Shown here in pieces: positions 54,949 through 63,284 of a stretch of 64,000 nt of DNA. Source of the stretch: Actinoplanes sp. KI2 (GTDB lineage: Bacteria > Actinomycetota > Actinomycetes > Mycobacteriales > Micromonosporaceae); contig NZ_JAOSZE010000019.1 in assembly GCF_025630775.1 (NCBI RefSeq), positions 105,676-169,675 of the forward strand, read 5' to 3'. A program made the translations under genes and the position numbers. How positions within the stretch are numbered: the stretch's first letter is position 1; every line of letters begins with the position of its first letter. The notes beneath the pieces are model-generated. The model was not told the DNA's origin and searched no databases. It was given only the letters and a program-made list of their open reading frames with translations.

Positions 54949-57201
54949 TCAGGTGCGGGCCAGTTCCGCGGACAGGACCTGCATCACGTCGCCCACCTCG
55001 TGCGCCCGTTCGTAGAGGTCGGCCGGCAGCGCGGTGGGCGGCCCGTGGTGGGCACGGTCCTCCACGTCCGCGCAGAGGGCGGCGAAGCGGTTGGCGCCCA
55101 GCGTGGCCGACGAGCCCTTGAGGCCGTGCGCGAGCCGGGCCAGGTTGCGGCTGTCGCCGTCGCGGGCGGCGCGTTCCATCCTGCCCAGCACATCGGGCAG
55201 GCGGTCGGCGAAGTTGTGCAGGATCTCGGCGAGCTTGACGTGGTCGCCGCCGGTGGCCTCGGCCATGTCGCCGATGCAGGCGCGGATGCTCGCCGCCTCG
55301 GTGTCGTGGACGACGGCCGGCACCTCGGCGCGGGCGGCGCCGGCCAGCACCGCGTCGAGCTCGGCCTCGCGGATCGGCTTGGCCAGGAAGCCGTCCATCC
55401 CGGCGCGGTGGCTGGCGGCGCGGTCGTCGACCATCGCGTTCGCGGTGAGCGCGATGATCCGGGGGCGGCCGTGCGAGGGCGGACGCGCGCGGATCCGTTC
55501 GGTGGCGGCCAGCCCGTCCAGCACCGGCATCTGCACATCCATCAACACCAGGTCGTATGGCGTACGGTGGACCGCCGCCACCGCCTCGGTGCCGTCCGCG
55601 GCCAGCTCGACGCGATGGCCGCGCCGTTCCAGCAGCAGCTGCATGACGCGCTGGTTCACCGGGTTGTCCTCGGCGACCAGCACGTGCAGCGAGCGGCCGG
55701 CCGGCGCGGGCAGGTCCGGCGTCTCCGGCGGCACCCCGGCGGCGGCCGCCAGGCGTACGGTCACGGTGAAGGTCGAACCCTGGCCGGGTGCGCTGTCCAC
55801 GGTGATCCCGCCACCCATCGCCTCGGCCAGCCGCTGACTGATCACCAGCCCGAGCCCGGTGCCGCCGTAGCTGCGCGCCACCGACGCGTCGACCTGGCTG
55901 AACGGCAGGAACAACCGATCGAGGCGGTCGTGCGGGATGCCGATGCCGGTGTCCCGTACGGCAAATTGGATCTCGCCCTCGGCGGGCGCGGACGCGGTCA
56001 CCGTGACCGCGCCGTGGTCGGTGAACTTGACCGCGTTGCCGATCAGGTTGACCAGGATCTGCCGCAGCCGGCTCTCGTCGCCGACCACCGCCTCGGGGCA
56101 GCCGTCGGCGAGGTGGCCGGAGAGATGCAGGCCCTTGGCGTCGGCGGTGAGCGCGACCAGGCTGATCGCCCGTTGCAGGCACGAGCGCAGCCCGAACGGC
56201 CGCTCGTCCAGGGTCAGCTCGCCCGCCTCGATCTTGGAGAAGTCCAGGATGTCGTTGATGATCACGAGCAGCGTCTCGCCGCTGGCGCGCACGGTGTCGA
56301 CCAGCTCCCGCTGCCGGGCGTCCAGGTCGGTGTCGGCCAGCAGCCCGGTCATGCCGATCACCGCGTTCATCGGGGTCCGGATCTCGTGGCTCATCGTCGC
56401 CAGGAACGCCGACTTCGCCGCGGCGGCCGCCACCGCCTCGTCCCGGGCGGTGACCATCTCGGTCATCGACGCGTTCACGGCGCGGGCCATCTGGGCCAGT
56501 TCCGGCGGGCCGCTGACTTCGGCCCGCCGGCTCAGGTCGCCCTCGGCCACCCGCTGGGCCGCGGCGGTGACCTGCCGGACCGGCGCGGTGATCCGCCGGG
56601 TGATCCAGCGCCCGCCCAGCGCGACCAGCGCCGCGGTGGCCACCGACACCCAGAGGATCAGCTGCCGGGTGCGCCGGGCGCTGGAGTCGCTCACCCGCAG
56701 CTGTTCGGCCAGGCGCTGCTCCTCGTGCGTGTGCATCTCGCTGATCAGCGACTGCACCTGCGCCATGTCCGCGTTGGTCAGAGCGGGTTTCCGCTGGTCG
56801 GCGGCGGCCCGGTCGGCGGCGATGCGGCTGTCCAGCATCGGCTGCAGCCGATCGAGGATGCCCTGGGACACCGGGTCGTCGCGGCTTTCCGCGCGGACCC
56901 GGTCGAGCCGGGCGTCGACGTCGGCGGTGACGGTACGCAACGCCTGGGCCCACATCGGGTCGCCGGTCTCGCGGTACTCGCGGGCGGCGCGATCCATGGC
57001 GTTCACCGCGTCGCCGAGCCGGCCGACCTCGCCCAGCAGCAGGTGCGACTGCTGGAGCGGGACCTGGCTGTGCATCAGGGCGCCGATCCGCACGTACGCG
57101 CTGGCGCCCACCACGGCCAGCGCCAGCAGCGCGAGCAGGATGCCGAACGCCAGCATGCGCCCGACCGTCCACCACGCGATCCGCTCACCCCGCTCCCCCA
57201 C
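54949..57201 (-). CDS. hybrid sensor histidine kinase with receiver and Hpt domains
   Basis: A 750-residue protein from GTG 57201. TM1 is about 15-35; an extracytoplasmic helical sensor (about 36-180) is followed by TM2 (about 182-200) and HAMP (ITRRITAPVRQVTAAAQRVA). HisKA has H272 in ATMSHEIRTPMN. The ATPase motifs are NLIGNAVKFTDHG, DTGIGIP and GGTGLGLVIS. The receiver domain has D555 in LVLMDVQMPVLDG, and the Hpt domain has H692 in ARLAHGLKGSSATLG. The gene is divergent from a single-domain response regulator (35-base gap), which is likely the output partner. Confidence 0.92.
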   Translation of the reverse strand: MGERGERIAWWTVGRMLAFGILLALLALAVVGASAYVRIGALMHSQVPLQQSHLLLGEVGRLGDAVNAMDRAAREYRETGDPMWAQALRTVTADVDARLDRVRAESRDDPVSQGILDRLQPMLDSRIAADRAAADQRKPALTNADMAQVQSLISEMHTHEEQRLAEQLRVSDSSARRTRQLILWVSVATAALVALGGRWITRRITAPVRQVTAAAQRVAEGDLSRRAEVSGPPELAQMARAVNASMTEMVTARDEAVAAAAAKSAFLATMSHEIRTPMNAVIGMTGLLADTDLDARQRELVDTVRASGETLLVIINDILDFSKIEAGELTLDERPFGLRSCLQRAISLVALTADAKGLHLSGHLADGCPEAVVGDESRLRQILVNLIGNAVKFTDHGAVTVTASAPAEGEIQFAVRDTGIGIPHDRLDRLFLPFSQVDASVARSYGGTGLGLVISQRLAEAMGGGITVDSAPGQGSTFTVTVRLAAAAGVPPETPDLPAPAGRSLHVLVAEDNPVNQRVMQLLLERRGHRVELAADGTEAVAAVHRTPYDLVLMDVQMPVLDGLAATERIRARPPSHGRPRIIALTANAMVDDRAASHRAGMDGFLAKPIREAELDAVLAGAARAEVPAVVHDTEAASIRACIGDMAEATGGDHVKLAEILHNFADRLPDVLGRMERAARDGDSRNLARLAHGLKGSSATLGANRFAALCADVEDRAHHGPPTALPADLYERAHEVGDVMQVLSAELART

Positions 57202-57236
57202 TCCAGCTACTCTAGGTAGCGTCGGAGGGGGAAGCG

Positions 57237-57605
57237 GTGACTTCTGTCCTGGTGGTCGACGACGACCCGACGATGCTGGAGATCGTCCGTACGGTGCTGA
57301 GTTCCGGCGGGCTCGACGTGTCCACCAGCACCACCGGCCGGGACGGCCTGCGCGCCGCGCACGAGCGTCCCCCCGACTGCGCCGTGCTGGACGTGGCGAT
57401 GCCGGACATGAGCGGCCTCGAGGTGTGCCGGGCGCTGCGCGACGACGACGCGACCGCGGACATCCCGATCATTCTGCTCACGGGCCTCGGCCAGTGGCTG
57501 GACGTGGCCTCCGGTTTCGACGCGGGCGCCGACGACTACCTGGTCAAACCGTTCACCGCGCAGGAGCTGCTCAGCCGGGTCGACGCGCTGACCGGGGCAG
57601 GCTGA
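57237..57605 (+). CDS. single-domain response regulator
   Basis: A 122-residue receiver without an output domain, from GTG 57237 with GGAGGGG upstream. VLVVDDDPTMLEIVRT, phospho-acceptor D52 in AVLDVAMPDMSG, and DDYLVKPF with the lysine are intact. It probably takes phosphate from the neighbouring kinases. It overlaps the convergent kinase gene by 35 bases. Confidence 0.9.
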   Translation: MTSVLVVDDDPTMLEIVRTVLSSGGLDVSTSTTGRDGLRAAHERPPDCAVLDVAMPDMSGLEVCRALRDDDATADIPIILLTGLGQWLDVASGFDAGADDYLVKPFTAQELLSRVDALTGAG

Positions 57606-58575
57606 CCACCAGGTACGGCGTGCCCTCGGTGCTCTGCACGCCGACCATCCCGCCGTGCCGCCCGATCACCGCGCGGGCCAGCATCAGCGCGGTCGCGTTG
57701 CCGCCCGCCTCCGAGTCGGTGAAGAGCCGGTCGCCGCCCTGGCCCGGGGGCAGCCGCAGCGCGATCCGCCACCAGTCGCCGCGCGCCTCGGCCGTCCCCG
57801 GGTCGTCCCCGCCCAGCGCCCGCACGGCCGCGACCAGCCGGCCGAACACCTCGGCGAGCCGCGCCCGGTCCCCGATCAGCGTCTCCGGCTCGGCCAGCAC
57901 CACGAAGCCGTGCTCGGCCAGCAGCGTCGGCAGGTCGAACGCGTCGCTCTCGAGCGGCACCGACCCGTTCTCGATCCCGCTGACGGTGGCGATCTCCGCG
58001 GTCGCCGCCCCGATCCGCCGGACGTTGCGCACGATCAGCTCGATCGCCTGGTCGAGTGCCGGGTCGCCGGTGGTGTCCGGCAGCAGGTCGGCCATCGCCA
58101 GGCTGGACGCGAGCGGGGTGCGCAGCTCGTGCAGCAGCGCCGAGACCAGCTCCGACTTGGTGGCGACCAGCTCGGCGAGGGCCCGGTTGTGGGCGCGCAG
58201 GCTTCCCCGGACGCGGGTCTCGGCGGTGAGGTCGGTGACCACCGCGGCGAGCAGCTCGTCGCTGTCGTCGGCGGGCAGCCGGTGCCACCGCACCTCGACC
58301 ACCCGATCGCCGGGCAGATGGCAGCGGCGGCGCCGGCCGGGCACGTCGTGGCGGGCGGCCCACAGCCCGGGGGCGGCCCGGAACGGCTCGCGGGCCGCGA
58401 CCTCGTCGAGCCGCTCCCCAACCGGCGAGCTCAGGAAGGCGTCGAACAGCCCGAGGAACTCGTCGTTGGCCACCACCACGATGTCGTCGGCGGCCAGCAG
58501 CACACCGGTGCCGACACACTGCGCCAGCGCCACGACCACCCGCGGGACAACGATCACCACTCCAAAGATAGGCAC
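57571..58575 (-). CDS. soluble sensor histidine kinase with degenerate ATPase region
   Basis: A 334-residue protein; GTG 58575 follows a GGGGG stretch (GTG 58551 region is an alternative). The N-terminal PAS-like region (about 20-115) precedes HisKA with the histidine in SALLHELRTPLASSLA. The ATP-binding part is short: the final GGNATALMLARAVIGRHGGM and VQSTEGTPYLVVSLP are recognisable, but the N-box asparagine and the DxGxG motif are not clear. It may be a weak or non-catalytic kinase. It is convergent with the single-domain regulator. Confidence 0.75.
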   Translation of the reverse strand: MPIFGVVIVVPRVVVALAQCVGTGVLLAADDIVVVANDEFLGLFDAFLSSPVGERLDEVAAREPFRAAPGLWAARHDVPGRRRRCHLPGDRVVEVRWHRLPADDSDELLAAVVTDLTAETRVRGSLRAHNRALAELVATKSELVSALLHELRTPLASSLAMADLLPDTTGDPALDQAIELIVRNVRRIGAATAEIATVSGIENGSVPLESDAFDLPTLLAEHGFVVLAEPETLIGDRARLAEVFGRLVAAVRALGGDDPGTAEARGDWWRIALRLPPGQGGDRLFTDSEAGGNATALMLARAVIGRHGGMVGVQSTEGTPYLVVSLPRSARRPG

Positions 58576-58604
58576 CAAACACCCCCGCCGGACCCGGACC
58601 GCAC

Positions 58605-59795
58605 TTACCCGAGGCGAAGGACCGCCAGCAGCGAGGCCGCGGCGACGAGGCACGCCACCGCGACGGCGGCGAACACCGCGCCGTAGCCGCCCGTGGCCGC
58701 CAGCCATGCCGCGCCCAGCGGGGCGGCGGCCTTGGCGATGGTGACCGGGACGACCATCGCGCCGGCGATGGTGGCGTAGCGCCGGGTGTCGAACCGCTCG
58801 GCGAGCAGCACCGGCTTGGCGATCGTGGCGACGCCGAAACCGAGCCCGAAGCCGACGACCGCGAGGACCGCAAGGGTGCTGTTGCGGCCGGCCGGCGGGA
58901 GCATCGCGGCGGCCGAGCCCTGCACCGCGAAGACCGCCGCCACCACCGGAATCGTGCGGAAACGGCGTTGCAGTCCGGTGGTGACCAGCCGGCCGGTGAC
59001 CGACAGCAGGCCGAAGAGCCCGGCGGTCGTGGCCGCGAAGACGGCGGGGTGGCCCCAGCCGATGAGCGCGGCGACCAGGTGCACGGTGACCACCGCGATC
59101 GCCGCGGTGTTCGCGGTGAAGGCGACCGTGAGCAGCCAGAAGGAACGGTCGGTGAGGACCCGGCGCAGCGGGACCGGGGGCCGCCGCGACCGCGCCGGGT
59201 GGGGCGGCGCGGGGCGGAGCACGGCGGCGTGCAGCGGGACGGTGAGGCCGGCCTGCAGGGCGGCGAGCACCAGCAGCGCGGTACGCCACCCGTGAGCCTG
59301 GACGAGCCATCCGGTCACCGGCAGGAAGACGGTGCTGGCGAAGCCGGCGACCACGGTCAGCGTCAGCAACGCGGGCGAGCGTCGCCGCGGCCCGTGCCAG
59401 GCGATGATCACGGCGAACGCCGCCTCGTAGAGGCTGGCCGCCGCGGCGATCCCGAGGCCGGCCTGCACCAGGTACAGCTGCCACAGCGCGTGCACCTGCG
59501 ACCAGGCGACCAGCAGGATCGCGCCGAGCATCGAGCCGGCGGTCATCAGCGCCCGGCCGCCGTACCGATCGAGCCAGCGCCCCACCGGCACGGCGAGCAG
59601 CGCGGAGGTCAGCACGGAGGCGGTGAAGGCCCCGGTGATCGCGCCGGTGGAGGCGTGCAGGCCGGCGGCCATCGGCACCAGGAACACGGCGAACGCGTAG
59701 TAGAGGGTGCCGTAGCCGACGGTTTGGGTGACCGCGAGGGCGCGGACGATGGCTCTCGCCCTTCCCCGGTCGGCTTCATCCGGCCGGGATGCCAT
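58605..59795 (-). CDS. MFS transporter in the arsenic gene cluster
   Basis: A 396-residue protein with 12 hydrophobic helices and a VGRWLDRYGGRALMTAG loop. It lies 6 bases after the flavin monooxygenase gene, in the same direction as ArsN1-like and ArsR. It resembles monocarboxylate/oxalate-formate-type MFS proteins. In this setting export of an arsenical or organoarsenical is the best guess; ArsJ is also an MFS protein but is normally paired with a GAPDH gene, absent here. Confidence 0.8.
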   Translation of the reverse strand: MASRPDEADRGRARAIVRALAVTQTVGYGTLYYAFAVFLVPMAAGLHASTGAITGAFTASVLTSALLAVPVGRWLDRYGGRALMTAGSMLGAILLVAWSQVHALWQLYLVQAGLGIAAAASLYEAAFAVIIAWHGPRRRSPALLTLTVVAGFASTVFLPVTGWLVQAHGWRTALLVLAALQAGLTVPLHAAVLRPAPPHPARSRRPPVPLRRVLTDRSFWLLTVAFTANTAAIAVVTVHLVAALIGWGHPAVFAATTAGLFGLLSVTGRLVTTGLQRRFRTIPVVAAVFAVQGSAAAMLPPAGRNSTLAVLAVVGFGLGFGVATIAKPVLLAERFDTRRYATIAGAMVVPVTIAKAAAPLGAAWLAATGGYGAVFAAVAVACLVAAASLLAVLRLG

Positions 59796-59801
59796 GCCGC
59801 G

Positions 59802-61046
59802 TCAGGAGCAGCAGCCGGCGTCGGTACTGAGGATCGGGTCGCTGTTGCAGACGCCGGTCTCGGGCAGGTCGAGCCGCACGTCGCGGGCGGCGGTCCAGTC
59901 GCCGTCGAGGGCGGCGACGATCGAGCGGGCCTGCTCGTATCCGGTCGCGAGCAGGAAGGTCGGCGCCCGGCCGTAGGACTTGACGCCGATCGCGTAGTAG
60001 CCGGGCTCGGGCTGGCTCAGCTCGTCGACGCCGTGCGGCGGGACCGTGCCGCAGGAGTGCTCGTTGGGGTCGATCAGCGGGGCGAGCGCCCGGGTGGCGC
60101 CCAGGATCGGGTCGAGGTCGAGGCGCAGCTCGGACACGATGCGGTGGTCGGGCCGGAACCCGGTCGCCGAGACGATCCGGTCCACGACCACGCTCCGCCG
60201 GCCGTCGGACACCTCGACACCGTCCTCGACCTCGGTGAGCCGCTGGACGCCGAAGCCGGTGAGCAGGGTGATCGCGCCGGACTCGACGTGCTCGCGCAGC
60301 CGGCTGCCCAGCGCGCCGCGGGCGGGCAGCGCGTCGTCGGCCTCGCCGCCGTAGGTGCGAAACGGCGAGCCCGAGCGGATCGCCCAGGTGACCGGCGTGC
60401 CGGGCAGCTGGGCCAGCGACAGCAGCGTATTCGCGGCCGAATGCCCCGCGCCCACGACCAGGACGCGCCGACCGGCGAACCGGTCACGGTCGCGGCCCAA
60501 GACGTCCGGGAGAGCCTTGCCGACGTACGCCTCGGCGGAGTCCTCGCCGTGCGCGGGGATGCCCGAGGCGCCCAGCACGTTCGGGGTGTACCAGGTTCCC
60601 GACGCGTCGATCACCGCGCGGGCCAGGACGTCCTCGCCGGTGGTGAGCCGGATCAGGAACGGTGTGTCCGGGCGGCCGGCGGTACGCAGCCGGTCGAGGC
60701 CGGCCCGGGTGACCGCGGCGACGCGGGCGCCGTAGCGGAGGTGCGGCCGGAGTGCGGGCAGGTCGGCGAGGGGCTGCAGGTAGTCGTCGGCGAGCTGGGC
60801 GCCGGTCGGCAGCAGGTCGTCGTCGGGCCGCTGCCAGCCGGCGTCGGCGAGCAGCTTCGCGGCGGCGGTGTCGATGTTGTAGCGCCAGGGCGAGAACAGC
60901 CGGACGTGTCCCCACTCACGAACCGCGGCGGCGGCGCGGTCGCCGGCTTCGAGGACGACGAAGGGCAGGCCGCGCCCGGCGAGGTGGGCGGCGGCGGCCA
61001 GGCCGACCGGACCGGCCCCGATGACGGCAATGGGCAAGGTGGACAT
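59802..61046 (-). CDS. FAD/NAD(P)-dependent monooxygenase-like protein of the ars cluster
   Basis: A 414-residue protein; ATG 61046 has CGGGAG upstream. Two dinucleotide folds are seen: IAVIGAGPVGLAAAAHLA near the N-terminus and RVLVVGAGHSAANTLLSL near residue 195, as in flavin-containing monooxygenases and ArsO-like proteins. The C-terminus ends in DAGCCS, a vicinal cysteine pair suited to binding As(III). It is downstream of the acetyltransferase gene and probably in one operon with it and with ArsR. Confidence 0.82.
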   Translation of the reverse strand: MSTLPIAVIGAGPVGLAAAAHLAGRGLPFVVLEAGDRAAAAVREWGHVRLFSPWRYNIDTAAAKLLADAGWQRPDDDLLPTGAQLADDYLQPLADLPALRPHLRYGARVAAVTRAGLDRLRTAGRPDTPFLIRLTTGEDVLARAVIDASGTWYTPNVLGASGIPAHGEDSAEAYVGKALPDVLGRDRDRFAGRRVLVVGAGHSAANTLLSLAQLPGTPVTWAIRSGSPFRTYGGEADDALPARGALGSRLREHVESGAITLLTGFGVQRLTEVEDGVEVSDGRRSVVVDRIVSATGFRPDHRIVSELRLDLDPILGATRALAPLIDPNEHSCGTVPPHGVDELSQPEPGYYAIGVKSYGRAPTFLLATGYEQARSIVAALDGDWTAARDVRLDLPETGVCNSDPILSTDAGCCS

Positions 61047-61060
61047 ACGTAGCTCCCGAT

Positions 61061-61558
61061 TCAGTCGACGAGCGGGCTGCGGCGTTCGATGAACACGACG
61101 TCGCGCCAGCGGTTGCCTTGCGTGGTATGCCGCCCCACCCGCTCGCGGACGCCGACGGTGCGGAACCCGGCGGCCCGGTGCAGGGCGAGACTGGCGGTGT
61201 TCTCGGGGAAGACGCCGGACTGGATGGTCCAGATCCCGGCCTGTTCGGTGGATTCGATGAGCGCGTCGAGCAGCGCCCGGCCGACCCCGCACCCCCGTGC
61301 CGCGGGGTCGACGTAGACGGAATGCTCGACCACGCCCGCGTAGACGGCCCGGCCGGAGACGGCCGAGATCGCGACCCAGCCGAGGACCGCGTCGTGGTCG
61401 TCGACGGCGACCAGGCGGTGCCCGGGCAACTTGCTCGCGTCGAACGCCGTCCAGGTCGGTGCGGTGTGCTCGAAGCTGGCGTTCCCGCCGTCCATCCCGG
61501 CCTGATAAATGGCCAGGACCGCGGGCGCGTCGGCGGCGGTCATCGGGCGGATCCTCAC
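61061..61558 (-). CDS. arsN1: GNAT N-acetyltransferase, ArsN1/phosphinothricin-acetyltransferase type
   Basis: A 165-residue protein from GTG 61558, overlapping the ArsR stop by 4 bases (GTGA). It matches the PAT family: IRPMTAADAPAVLAIYQAGM, VVEHSVYVDPAARGCGVGRA (acetyl-CoA loop), IWTIQSGVFPENTASLALHR, AAGFRTVGVRERVG. ArsN1 enzymes acetylate the amino group of the organoarsenical antibiotic arsinothricin. The arsenic setting supports this over phosphinothricin, but the substrate is not proven by sequence. Confidence 0.78.
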   Translation of the reverse strand: MRIRPMTAADAPAVLAIYQAGMDGGNASFEHTAPTWTAFDASKLPGHRLVAVDDHDAVLGWVAISAVSGRAVYAGVVEHSVYVDPAARGCGVGRALLDALIESTEQAGIWTIQSGVFPENTASLALHRAAGFRTVGVRERVGRHTTQGNRWRDVVFIERRSPLVD

Positions 61559-61899
61559 GCGCAGCCCCCGGTCGTGCTCGGCGCCGGGCGGCCCATGACC
61601 ACGTCGGCCGCGGACGGGAAGCACGCGATGCAGTTGGTGTTGATCCGGTAGTGCCGGGCGTTGCCGACCGCCTCGACCAGCACGAACCGCACCTCGGTGA
61701 GGACCTTCAGGTGCTGCGAGACGGTCGACTGGGCCAGCCCGGCCGCGGCCACGATCTCGCCCACCGGCATCGGCCGGCCGTGGCGGGCCAGGTATTCCAC
61801 GATCTGCACCCGCGACGGGTCGGCCAGCGCCCGGAACCAGGACGCGTACGTCTCCGCGGCCGCGCGGTCGAGCAGGTCGGCCATCGTCCCCCCGTTCAT
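61555..61899 (-). CDS. arsR: ArsR-family repressor with C-terminal cysteine site
   Basis: A 114-residue protein. ATG 61899 is used; ATG 61884 is possible because the upstream palindrome overlaps the first ATG. The winged helix is WFRALADPSRVQIVEYLARH, AGLAQSTVSQHLKVLTEVRF. No cysteines are in the DNA-binding helix; instead NCIACFPSA and a terminal GGCA give three C-terminal cysteines, as in ArsR variants with the As(III) site at the chain end. It likely represses the arsN1-monooxygenase-MFS operon. Confidence 0.85.
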   Translation of the reverse strand: MNGGTMADLLDRAAAETYASWFRALADPSRVQIVEYLARHGRPMPVGEIVAAAGLAQSTVSQHLKVLTEVRFVLVEAVGNARHYRINTNCIACFPSAADVVMGRPAPSTTGGCA

Positions 61900-61922
61900 C
61901 GTCTATCGCCGATTGACGATGA
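61896..61922. promoter_or_regulatory. operator candidate over the arsR start
   Basis: TCATCGTC (61896-61903) and GACGATGA (61915-61922) are perfect inverted arms, with a nested ATCG-C-CGAT dyad (61905-61913) between them. It covers the first ATG of arsR. Confidence 0.55.
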
Positions 61923-61948
61923 AAGTGTACCGGCAGCTAGCCGGGATG

Positions 61949-62785
61949 TCAGGGGCGGCGGGCGCGAATGATCGCGGCGTGCATGCCCTGGGCGTAGGCG
62001 CCGGTGAACTCGACTGTGGGGTCGACGAATCCGGCGGCGGTCAGGCCGTCGAGGTATTCGCTGCGGGAGAGCGCTCCGGCGATGCAGGAGGACCAGTCGC
62101 CGACCACGCCGCGCTGCTCGGGCGTGAGGTGGTCCTCGGCGACGACGTCGGAGATGCCGATCCGCCCGCCGGGGTGCAGTACCCGGTGCATCTCGGCGAA
62201 GACGGCGGGCTTGTCGGCGGACAGGTTGATCACGCAGTTGGAGATGACGACGTCGACCGAGGCGTCCGGAAGCGGGATGTTCTCGATGTGGCCTTTGTGG
62301 AACTCGACGTTGGTGGCACCGGCCTCGGCCGCGTTGCGACGGGCCAGCTCCAGCATTTCGTCGGTCATGTCGAGACCGTGCGCGGTGCCGGTGGGTCCGA
62401 CGCGGCGGGCCGAGAGCAGGACGTCGATGCCGCCGCCGGAGCCGAGGTCAAGGACGGTCTCGCCGGGGTTGAGGTCGGCGACCCGCAGCGGGTTTCCGCA
62501 GCCCAGACTGGCGCGCAGGGCCGCCTCGGGCAGCTGGCCGCGCTCGTCGGCGCCGTAGAGATCGCCGTTGCCGCAGCGGCTGCCCTCGGCGGCGCGGACG
62601 GCGGCGTCGGCGTAGCGGGCGCGGACCTGCTCGCGGATCTCCGCGCCGGTGGTGTCGGCGGCGGTGCCGCAGCAGGTCGCGCCGGCCGCGACCGCCTCGG
62701 TCCTGGCCGCGGCGGCGCAGCAGGAGCCCTCGGCGGCGGCGTCGGCCGCACTGCCGCAGCAAGGGCTGGTGGTGGTGTCGCTCAT
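61949..62785 (-). CDS. arsM: ArsM-type arsenite S-adenosylmethionine methyltransferase with cysteine-rich N-terminus
   Basis: A 278-residue protein; ATG 62785 has AGGAGA upstream. SAM-binding VLDLGSGGGIDVLLSAR, then GLDMTDEMLELARRNA. The arsenic-site cysteines are visible as C71, C96 (SLGCGNP), C184 (ISNCVINLS) and C234 (DWSSCIAGAL), matching the four-cysteine scheme of algal ArsM. An unusual N-terminal extension carries three vicinal cysteine pairs (C9-C10, C22-C23, C38-C39). Methylates As(III) to volatile or excretable species. Confidence 0.9.
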   Translation of the reverse strand: MSDTTTSPCCGSAADAAAEGSCCAAAARTEAVAAGATCCGTAADTTGAEIREQVRARYADAAVRAAEGSRCGNGDLYGADERGQLPEAALRASLGCGNPLRVADLNPGETVLDLGSGGGIDVLLSARRVGPTGTAHGLDMTDEMLELARRNAAEAGATNVEFHKGHIENIPLPDASVDVVISNCVINLSADKPAVFAEMHRVLHPGGRIGISDVVAEDHLTPEQRGVVGDWSSCIAGALSRSEYLDGLTAAGFVDPTVEFTGAYAQGMHAAIIRARRP

Positions 62786-62812
62786 GGTGGGTCTCCTGGG
62801 GATCGGCGTTGC

Positions 62813-62900
62813 GGTTTCGACAACCATCGGATTTGATGGCTGTCGAAACCAAGGTTGCACCCGGATTCGATACATGTCAAGCTCGATGCATGTCGAAACC
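62813..62900. promoter_or_regulatory. ars divergent promoter region with repeated TGTCGAAACC
   Basis: GGTTTCGACA (62813-62822) and TGTCGAAACC (62841-62850) are perfect 10-base inverted arms, with inner CCATC/GATGG. TGTCGAAACC recurs at 62891-62900 over the second arsR start. Two related CGATRCATGTC blocks lie at 62864 and 62884. They are candidate ArsR sites controlling arsM and the second arsR. Confidence 0.6.
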
Positions 62901-63261
62901 AGCCGCATCGGTGAATCTGCTCGATCCGGGCGCGCAGACGCCGTGCTGCCCGCCGATGGCGGTCCGGCGGGTCGAGCCGGCCATGGCCGTGCAGCTCGCG
63001 TCCGCGTTCAAGGCGCTGGGCGACCCGGTCCGGCTGCAGCTGATGTCGATGATCGCCTCGGCGCCGGGCGGGGAGATCTGCGTGTGCGACCTCACCCCGT
63101 CGTTCGAGGTCTCCGGCTCGACCATCTCGCACCACCTCAAGACTCTGCGCGAGGCCGGGCTGGTCGACGCCGAGCGCCGCGCGAGCTGGGTCTACTACCG
63201 GCCCCGGCCGGGCCTGATGCGCCAGCTCGCCACGCTGCTCACCCCCGGCGAGGGTGAGTGA
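62890..63261 (+). CDS. arsR: ArsR-family repressor with classic CVCDL arsenic site
   Basis: A 123-residue protein from ATG 62890. GEICVCDLTPSFEVSGSTIS holds the C-x-C metal site at the start of the recognition helix, the ELCVCDL type. An extra CC pair lies in the N-terminal arm (GAQTPCCPPMA). Divergent from arsM and 23 bases upstream of the MIP channel gene. Different site geometry from the other ArsR in this cluster. Confidence 0.9.
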   Translation: MSKPAASVNLLDPGAQTPCCPPMAVRRVEPAMAVQLASAFKALGDPVRLQLMSMIASAPGGEICVCDLTPSFEVSGSTISHHLKTLREAGLVDAERRASWVYYRPRPGLMRQLATLLTPGEGE

Positions 63262-63284
63262 CCCCCGAAGCAGCAGGTCGACTC

